Assembly: GCA_950097605.1 (NCBI GenBank)
Contig: CATNEU010000035.1
Span: 1 to 9,133, forward strand
From: an uncultured Oscillospiraceae bacterium
GTDB lineage: Bacteria > Bacillota > Clostridia > Oscillospirales > Ruminococcaceae
Reading direction: 5' to 3'
Length of the DNA stretch: 9,133 bases
The notes beneath the pieces were generated by a model. It searched no databases. It was given only the letters and a program-made list of their open reading frames with translations, and had not been told where the DNA came from. Both the position numbers and the translations under genes were made by a program. Below are positions 5,266 through 9,133 of this stretch, piece after piece; positions within the stretch are counted from its first letter, which is position 1; the number at the start of each line of letters is the position of its first letter.

Positions 5266-6443
5266 CTATTTAAAAATATTTGTTCATGTATAGCAATATC
5301 CTCCTCGCATAGATAGGTCGCTTTTAGTAAAAGTTCACCATTTTCTTCTGTTTTTTCAAAACTTTTGTCCAAAATCTTGATGTTTGCAAGCTCTGTTTTC
5401 TCTATATTTTCCAGTTTTTTGCGTGCATTCGCCTCCGCCTCCTCTTCCGTATAGGACACTTCTTCCCGCGCCATCTCGGTATATACCCTAGTATGGATCG
5501 AAAACGGCAGTTCTAAGCCAAGCAGCTTAGGGCGCCCTTCGGAAACCTGCACGTCGTAGTCGCCCTCGAGCTTGGTGGCGATAAACAGCGGCAGCTTCTC
5601 GCCGAACAGACGCAGATACCGGCGTGTGACCACCTTGCCTGTCGGTTTGGAGACCGTCTCGTTCATCACCAGCTTCACTTTGTATTCGTTGACAGTCTGT
5701 GCTACCACTTGGGCGCGCGCGTGCTTGAAGGTGCTCTTGCCCTGCTTATCCTCCACAACGCCGCTGACGATGATGTCCCCTTTGGCAACCGTGTCGCCCA
5801 CTTTGAGCACCGCCTGCCCGTCATAGACCGTCATTGAGCGGATCTGTCCGGTTTTGGAGGCGATGATGTTGCAGGGGCTGTCATCCGGCACCATCTCGGG
5901 CGGCATCACGCGCTCCTTGACATTCACAGTCACTTTGCTGCCGTTTGTCTGCATGCCCACCCAGGATAGCTTCGGTACCTTGAGGATCAGGCTGTCCTTG
6001 ATGCTGTCCAGGTCGAGCGACGGCTTGAACGAACCGGATTTGAGCCCCAGCTCCTCAAGCGTCTCAACGATAACGGTCTGCGGGATTGTTACGTTGCCTT
6101 TTACCTCGACCGTCCAGACAAAGTTGGACATAAACGCCAGAAACACAAAAAACACCAGCAGGCCGACGAGCAGGCCCCGCCGCTTCCGGTACCGGTGCAG
6201 CCAGAACGGCAGGCCGTGCCGCTCGCGCACGCGCAGCCGCACCCGGGTCTTTTTGGCGATGGCGCGCATTTTTTTGTAGTGTTTCACCGGCGTGCAAGCC
6301 GTCATAACCTCGCCGTGCTTTTCGGTGTCCCAAACGTTCAGCCCCTCGCGGCTGGTCAGGTTGATAAACCGCTCGATAAACCCGCCCTCGCAGCTAAACT
6401 TCACATATCCCAACAGGTAGCGCAGTATTTTGATGATAAACAC
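5262..6443 (-). CDS. yqfD: Sporulation protein YqfD
   Basis: YqfD is a conserved membrane protein of endospore formers. In Bacillus the yqfC-yqfD pair is expressed in the mother cell early in sporulation. Its exact biochemical role is not known to me. The 393-residue product has the family length. The N-terminal cytoplasmic part is basic, one clear membrane span lies at about 90-109 (LLVGLLVFFVFLAFMSNFVW), and it is followed by VEVKGNVTIPQTVI, the beginning of a POTRA-like extracytoplasmic domain. The rest (about 180-393) is a soluble mixed domain rich in Lys and Glu. The start is a GTG at 6443-6441 with GAGGTG six bases upstream. It lies 60 bp after yqfC. The last codons contain the -35 element of the phoH promoter. 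Confidence 0.92.
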   Translation of the reverse strand: MFIIKILRYLLGYVKFSCEGGFIERFINLTSREGLNVWDTEKHGEVMTACTPVKHYKKMRAIAKKTRVRLRVRERHGLPFWLHRYRKRRGLLVGLLVFFVFLAFMSNFVWTVEVKGNVTIPQTVIVETLEELGLKSGSFKPSLDLDSIKDSLILKVPKLSWVGMQTNGSKVTVNVKERVMPPEMVPDDSPCNIIASKTGQIRSMTVYDGQAVLKVGDTVAKGDIIVSGVVEDKQGKSTFKHARAQVVAQTVNEYKVKLVMNETVSKPTGKVVTRRYLRLFGEKLPLFIATKLEGDYDVQVSEGRPKLLGLELPFSIHTRVYTEMAREEVSYTEEEAEANARKKLENIEKTELANIKILDKSFEKTEENGELLLKATYLCEEDIAIHEQIFLNS

Positions 6444-6477
6444 GCTTTACACCTCAACCCCCAGTCTGGCGGCGGCG

Positions 6478-6495
6478 CCCCGGCAAGCGCCGGGG
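6478..6495 (-). other. Strong GC stem-loop between yqfC and yqfD
   Basis: CCCCGGC (6478-6484) and GCCGGGG (6489-6495) form a perfect 7-bp stem with a 4-base loop. GGCG and CGCC outside it can add an outer stem. No T run follows on either strand, so it is not an intrinsic terminator. It may stabilise the yqfC mRNA end or tune yqfD expression. Confidence 0.5.
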
Positions 6496-6503
6496 ATACG
6501 CCG

Positions 6504-6827
6504 TCAGACCATATACTCAATCGACGTGATAAACCCTTCGACCACCAAGCTGTCTGCCGTCATGCCCTTGATTTGCAGGTTTCTGCCCAAAAACCGCACA
6601 ATCATGTTGCCCATATTCAGCCGGACGGTTGTATCGTCGTATTCCAAAACACCCTGGCAGCCTTCCACAACCGCCTCGCGGTTGGAGAGCAGCTCCATCT
6701 GGCAGGTATTCAATATGGAGTTTTCGGGCACCTCCAAAACCTGTGCGATTTTGGAAACCACCTTTTCGGTCTTACCCCGCTCTCCCTCCTGTGGCGTGGT
6801 TCTCGCCGCTCTGCGGCTCTTTCTCAT
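6504..6827 (-). CDS. yqfC: Sporulation protein YqfC
   Basis: YqfC is a small (about 90-110 residues) soluble protein found only in endospore formers, always next to yqfD. Its molecular function is not known to me. With the chosen ATG at 6827 the product is 107 residues. The conserved core runs from KIAQVLEVPENSIL through the LEYDD...VRLNMGNMIVRFLGRNLQIKGMTADSLVVEGFITSIEY block at the C-terminus, which is typical of the family. An open frame extends to an ATG at 6938, but that extension is Ala/Arg-rich, lacks a ribosome binding site and exceeds the family length. The ATG at 6827 has AAGGA about ten bases upstream. It is probably the first gene of a yqfC-yqfD unit. A sporulation sigma-factor promoter is expected upstream, but only a poor candidate (ATACTAT near 6970) is visible. 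Confidence 0.88.
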   Translation of the reverse strand: MRKSRRAARTTPQEGERGKTEKVVSKIAQVLEVPENSILNTCQMELLSNREAVVEGCQGVLEYDDTTVRLNMGNMIVRFLGRNLQIKGMTADSLVVEGFITSIEYMV

Positions 6828-7181
6828 AACGGTCCCATCCTTTCTCGAGGCCGCAAACGCCGCCCCGGCCGACGCGCGCACCGCTCCCATCAGAACCGCC
6901 GTGCGTGGGACGCCGCGCGCCGCCATTTTGCTTTCCATATCATCATGTATATTACCATGGGCGGCGGAATAGTATCACGGGTCTTGAAATCCGCAGAGGC
7001 GCCCCGCGCAGCCGTCCTTTTTCGGACCGGCCACTCCCCGCTTGCACCTGCTTCTCGAAAAATGCAAGGGGAGATTGGAATTTGCTGGCGATCTCGCGCC
7101 GTACCGCGCGAAACCTATTGCAAAAGCCTGCATTTCGAGGTACAATATGAACTGAAATACAGACTTCGGAGGCTTACGATT
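6828..7181. promoter_or_regulatory. Divergent intergenic region between yqfC and pduL-like gene
   Basis: This 354-bp spacer separates leftward yqfC from the rightward phosphotransacylase gene. I see no gene in it. It holds the pduL-like promoter on the plus side. A bulged inverted repeat lies at 7034-7073: CTCCCC plus TTGCA pair with TGCAA plus GGGGAG, with two unpaired bases in the left arm and a 16-base loop. On the minus side, ATACTAT and ATATACAT near 6945-6975 are AT-rich spots that could belong to a sporulation promoter, but the match is weak. Confidence 0.5.
7118..7146 (+). promoter_or_regulatory. SigA-type promoter for the pduL-like gene
   Basis: TTGCAA (7118-7123) and TACAAT (7141-7146) are separated by exactly 17 bases. 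Transcription would start near 7153, giving a short leader of about 30 bases that includes the GGAGG ribosome binding site. Confidence 0.7.
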
Positions 7182-7757
7182 ATGACAAATACAATCCTTG
7201 TGGAAACATCCGCCCGCCATGTGCACCTCTCCGAGCAGGACCTGGCCACGCTGTTTGGCGCCGGCGCCACGCTCACCAATAAAAAAGACCTTTCCCAGCC
7301 CGGCCAGTTCGCCTGCGTCGAGCGCGTGGAGGTCGTCGGACCCAAAAGCGCGCTGAAGATGTCCATTCTGGGACCCACCCGCAAAGCCACGCAGGTCGAG
7401 GTTTCGGCAACCGACGCCAGATCGCTCGGCATCACTGCGCCGGTGCGCGAATCGGGCGATATCGCGGGTTCCGCCGGCTGCAAGATCATTGGGCCCTGCG
7501 GCGAAATTGAAATCAGCGAAGGTGTAATCATTGCGAAACGCCATATCCACCTGACCCCCGAAACCGCCGCCGAGAGAGGCGTCGCGGACAAAGAGGTGGT
7601 CTGCGTCAAGATTGCGACGCCTGACCGTTCGCTGATCTTCGACGACGTTGTGGTGCGCGTTTCCCCGTCGTTTGCCCCGGCCATGCACATTGACACCGAC
7701 GAGTCCAACGCAGCCGGCATTTCCAGCAACGTGGACGGCGAAATTATCAAGCACTGA
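7182..7757 (+). CDS. pduL: Phosphate propanoyltransferase PduL-like phosphotransacylase
   Basis: PduL-type enzymes interconvert acyl-CoA plus phosphate and acyl-phosphate plus CoA (propanoyl or acetyl), linking CoA thioesters to ATP formation through an acyl kinase. The 191-residue product contains the two repeated PTAC beta-barrel motifs with metal ligands: ARHVHLS (H13, H15), AKRHIHLT (H121, H123) and the C-terminal MHIDTDESNAAG block (His169). Glu73 in TQVEVS may be the acidic ligand. There is no N-terminal amphipathic extension of the kind used for targeting to microcompartments, since the first His motif begins at residue 13. No shell-protein or acetate-kinase gene is next to it. It is therefore probably a free cytosolic phosphotransacetylase, which is an inference. 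The ATG has GGAGG nine bases upstream, and the gene has its own promoter and terminator. Confidence 0.94.
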   Translation: MTNTILVETSARHVHLSEQDLATLFGAGATLTNKKDLSQPGQFACVERVEVVGPKSALKMSILGPTRKATQVEVSATDARSLGITAPVRESGDIAGSAGCKIIGPCGEIEISEGVIIAKRHIHLTPETAAERGVADKEVVCVKIATPDRSLIFDDVVVRVSPSFAPAMHIDTDESNAAGISSNVDGEIIKH

Positions 7758-7777
7758 CCCGGCTTCCCTTCCACATA

Positions 7778-7810
7778 AAAAGGATGCGCCCGACTGGACC
7801 GCATCCTTTT
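7778..7810 (+). terminator. Intrinsic terminator after the pduL-like gene
   Basis: AAAAGGATGCG (7778-7788) and CGCATCCTTTT (7800-7810) form a perfect 11-bp stem with an 11-base loop. It begins 20 bases after the stop codon and is followed by an AT-rich tail with five Ts. It is symmetrical enough to work in both directions. Confidence 0.88.
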
Positions 7811-7822
7811 CAAATTTTTATG

Positions 7823-7851
7823 GCCTGTGTCCGGCCCTACCACGGACAGGC
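7823..7851 (+). other. Bulged stem-loop in the leader of the aldose-epimerase gene
   Basis: GCCTG-TG-TCCG (7823-7833) pairs with CGGA-CAGGC (7843-7851), giving nine pairs with a 2-base bulge and a 9-base loop. It lies between the pduL terminator and the ribosome binding site of the next gene. No clear promoter was found here, so the downstream gene may depend partly on read-through. Confidence 0.4.
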
Positions 7852-7879
7852 TGTGCAAGAGAAAGGCGGTTTGAAATTC

Positions 7880-8758
7880 ATGCTGTATACCTTGAAAAAC
7901 AACTCCGCGATGCTGCAGATCGACTCGCTCGGCGCCGAGATCAAGTCGTTTAAAGACGTCTTTGGCACCGAATACATGTGGACCGGCGATCCCGCCTATT
8001 GGAAGCGCACCGCGCCGGTGCTCTTCCCGATCGTCGGCAGCCTGCGGAACAAAACCACGGTAATTGAGGGGCAGAAATACTCGATGGGCCAGCACGGCTT
8101 CGCGCGGGATATGGAATTCCGTGTGCTCTACCAGTCGGAAACCCGCATTGTATTCTGCCTCAAATCCAGCGAGGAAACCAAAAAGATGTATCCCTATGCG
8201 TTCGACCTGTTGATCACCTATACGCTCGAAGGCTCCTCCTATACCTGCAAATACGAGGTGGTCAATATGGACGACCGCGCGATTTATTTTGCGCTGGGTG
8301 CGCATCCCGGTTTCAACTGCCCGGTGGTGCCCGGCGAGCCGTTTGAAAACTATCAGATCGAATTCGGCGAACCGCAGACGGCGGACTGCCCCTATGTGCA
8401 GGATACCGGCGTCATCGCGTTTCACAAGCGCCGCCGCGTGATCGAAAACGCCAAAGTGATCCCGCTGAACCGAGAGCTGTTCGCGCACGACGCGCTGATC
8501 TTCGACAGCCTGACCTCCAAAATCGTGCGCATTGTAAGCCGGACCACCGGCCGCGGCGTCGAGATGGATTTCACCGGCTTCGACTATCTGGGCATCTGGC
8601 AGCCCCATACGGACAGCACGCCGTTTGTGTGTCTCGAACCCTGGGTGGGCATCGCAGACTGCGACGATTCGGACGGCATTTACGAGCACAAGCGCGGCAT
8701 CCGCCGTCTGGAGAAGTCCGAGAGTTTTACGGTATCCTATACGCTGCATACGCTCTAA
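7880..8758 (+). CDS. Aldose 1-epimerase (galactose mutarotase-like) family protein
   Basis: The product belongs to the mutarotase-like fold that interconverts alpha and beta anomers of aldoses. The 292-residue sequence resembles the LacX/YihR-like branch rather than classical GalM, so the true sugar substrate is unknown. Candidate catalytic residues can be seen: His72 in GQHGFAR, His142 in ALGAHPGFNCP and Glu253 in VCLEPWVG, matching the His-His-Glu set of the superfamily. The N-terminus LKNNSAMLQIDSLGAEIKSF matches the usual beginning of this branch. I chose the ATG at 7880 because AAAGGCGG lies about nine bases upstream. A longer frame from 7784 would start inside the upstream terminator. 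No sugar-uptake or Leloir-pathway gene is next to it, and a strong terminator follows. Confidence 0.9.
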   Translation: MLYTLKNNSAMLQIDSLGAEIKSFKDVFGTEYMWTGDPAYWKRTAPVLFPIVGSLRNKTTVIEGQKYSMGQHGFARDMEFRVLYQSETRIVFCLKSSEETKKMYPYAFDLLITYTLEGSSYTCKYEVVNMDDRAIYFALGAHPGFNCPVVPGEPFENYQIEFGEPQTADCPYVQDTGVIAFHKRRRVIENAKVIPLNRELFAHDALIFDSLTSKIVRIVSRTTGRGVEMDFTGFDYLGIWQPHTDSTPFVCLEPWVGIADCDDSDGIYEHKRGIRRLEKSESFTVSYTLHTL

Positions 8759-8767
8759 TCACAAATT

Positions 8768-8806
8768 AAAAACGCTGTGTAAGCATTTGGCTTGCGCAGC
8801 GTTTTT
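8768..8806 (+). terminator. Strong intrinsic terminator after the aldose-epimerase gene
   Basis: The segment 8768-8784 pairs with 8790-8806 over 17 positions: five A-T pairs, then CGCTG/CAGCG, two G-U wobbles around one G-C pair, and AAGC/GCTT. The loop is 5 bases. Six Ts end it. It starts nine bases after the stop codon. Confidence 0.93.
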
Positions 8807-8870
8807 TGATTGGTTCGCATTTATTTCTTCATTTGACTGGCCATTTATTTTTTATCTTATCGCGCAGGCT

Positions 8871-8891
8871 GCGACCGGCCCATTCTTTTTG
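8871..8891 (+). repeat. Direct repeat, copy 1
   Basis: The 21 bases match copy 2 (8947-8967) at 19 positions. The shared core is GCGAC-N-GGCCCAT-N-CTTTTTG. Similarity continues more weakly for about eight bases to the left. The copies are 76 bases apart start to start. Confidence 0.75.
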
Positions 8892-8946
8892 CTTTGTCTT
8901 CCTTAACCTATAGATTCATCTGATCTTTATGCTTGTCGCTCGGGCC

Positions 8947-8967
8947 GCGACAGGCCCATCCTTTTTG
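8947..8967 (+). repeat. Direct repeat, copy 2
   Basis: Second copy of the 21-bp direct repeat (see 8871-8891). Its right half forms the left arm of the hairpin at 8957-8986. Copy 1 lacks the matching right arm. Confidence 0.75.
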
Positions 8968-8986
8968 GCGCGGCCCAAAAAGGATG
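8957..8986. terminator. Perfect 12-bp hairpin, possible terminator or repeat element
   Basis: CATCCTTTTTGG (8957-8968) and CCAAAAAGGATG (8975-8986) are perfect complements around a 6-base loop. The AAAAAGGATGC right side is identical to 11 bases of the pduL terminator (7777-7787). The T runs lie inside the stem rather than after it, so the role as terminator is uncertain. It may be a dispersed repeat. Confidence 0.55.
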
Positions 8987-9029
8987 CAAAAAGGCCGGCC
9001 AAGGGGGCTAACGGCGCCGCTCCATTTGA

Positions 9030-9044
9030 CTGTACGCCGTACAG
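9030..9044. promoter_or_regulatory. 15-bp perfect palindrome, operator-like
   Basis: CTGTACG-C-CGTACAG is a perfect dyad of 7+1+7 bases. It overlaps a TTGACT (9027-9032) that could be a -35 box for a rightward gene outside the window, although the matching -10 (around TAGCAA at 9049) is poor. The arrangement suggests a repressor site, but the regulator is unknown. Confidence 0.4.
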
Positions 9045-9133
9045 GGAATAGCAAAGGGCGAGGGAACAGCGGTCGCGGGATGTGCGGCGAGGGGTCGCGG
9101 GCCTGCCCCCTTCACAATCCCCGTTCCAGGAGG

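Larger units (their letters stand above)
8807..9133. other. Repeat-rich non-coding stretch at the right end
   Basis: No convincing gene is present in these 327 bases. The first half is AT-rich and the second half GC-rich. It holds two near-identical 21-bp direct repeats, a perfect 12-bp hairpin, a 15-bp palindrome, two CATTTGACTG copies (8830-8839, 9023-9032) and two GGTCGCGGG copies (9071-9079, 9093-9101). The last bases, CCAGGAGG, look like a ribosome binding site for a rightward gene that begins just outside. Confidence 0.6.

Noticed and set aside
6478..6495. Terminator between yqfC and yqfD
   Set aside because: The stem is strong but no T run follows on either strand.
6828..6938. Longer YqfC start at 6938
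   Set aside because: It has no ribosome binding site, an Ala/Arg-rich extension and exceeds the family length. The ATG at 6827 fits better.
6195..7757. 520-codon frame that would extend the PduL-like protein far upstream
   Set aside because: The extension is antisense to yqfC/yqfD and crosses the promoter. The ATG at 7182 has GGAGG and gives the family length.
7784..7879. Longer start of the aldose-epimerase gene at 7784
   Set aside because: It would begin inside the terminator hairpin. The first 32 residues do not resemble the family, while the ATG at 7880 has a ribosome binding site.
7115..8749. Long open frame (about 544 codons) on the minus strand opposite both metabolic genes
   Set aside because: It runs antisense through two well-identified genes and a strong terminator and has no family features. 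It is a by-product of GC-biased codon use.
8625..8906. 93-codon plus-strand frame over the end of the epimerase gene
   Set aside because: It overlaps a real gene in another frame and reads through its terminator.
9030..9044. LexA box of the CTG-N10-CAG type
   Set aside because: The spacing here is CTG-N9-CAG, and Firmicutes LexA sites have a different consensus (GAAC-N4-GTTC).
8929..9051. 40-codon frame, Lys/Arg-rich
   Set aside because: It has no ribosome binding site and is formed mostly by the direct repeat and hairpin. Probably chance.

Overview
This window looks like chromosomal DNA from a spore-forming, GC-rich member of the Clostridia, most likely Oscillospiraceae/Ruminococcaceae-like. 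That placement is an inference. It rests on the Firmicutes-type gene order yqfC-yqfD-phoH-ybeY-dgkA-era-yqzL-recO, the sporulation proteins YqfC and YqfD, the strong GGAGG-type ribosome binding sites, and the high G+C of the coding DNA. No rRNA, tRNA, CRISPR array, prophage or transposase gene was seen.

Layout. Positions 1 to about 6830 are all on the minus strand. In transcription order they read yqfC (6827-6504), yqfD (6443-5262), phoH (4967-3993), ybeY (3996-3499), dgkA (3499-2990), era (2910-2020), a small yqzL-like gene (1854-1669), recO (1718-969) and the first 292 codons of mutS2 (877 to beyond position 1). phoH-ybeY-dgkA are joined by ATGA and TAATG overlaps. A good vegetative-type promoter with an extended -10 overlaps the yqfD stop codon and reads into a structured leader of about 260 nt before phoH. 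Positions 6828-7181 form a divergent spacer. Rightward on the plus strand come a pduL-like phosphotransacylase gene (7182-7757) with its own promoter and hairpin terminator, then an aldose-1-epimerase-like gene (7880-8758) with another strong terminator. The last 325 bases contain no convincing gene but hold direct repeats, a long hairpin and a perfect palindrome, and they end in a Shine-Dalgarno-like sequence.

How the genes work together. The minus-strand block is a ribosome/RNA, envelope and genome-maintenance cluster. PhoH (ATPase), YbeY (RNase, rRNA maturation) and Era (GTPase, 30S assembly) act on RNA or ribosomes. DgkA is a lipid kinase, probably an undecaprenol kinase. RecO acts in recombination repair and MutS2 in recombination or ribosome rescue. 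YqfC and YqfD are spore-formation proteins. Compared with Bacillus subtilis, yqfF (between phoH and ybeY) and cdd (between dgkA and era) are absent. The two plus-strand genes look like independent metabolic genes.

No whole new defence or mobile system is visible. The least explained parts are the phoH leader, where three copies of one heptamer allow two competing pairings, and the repeat-rich 3' end.
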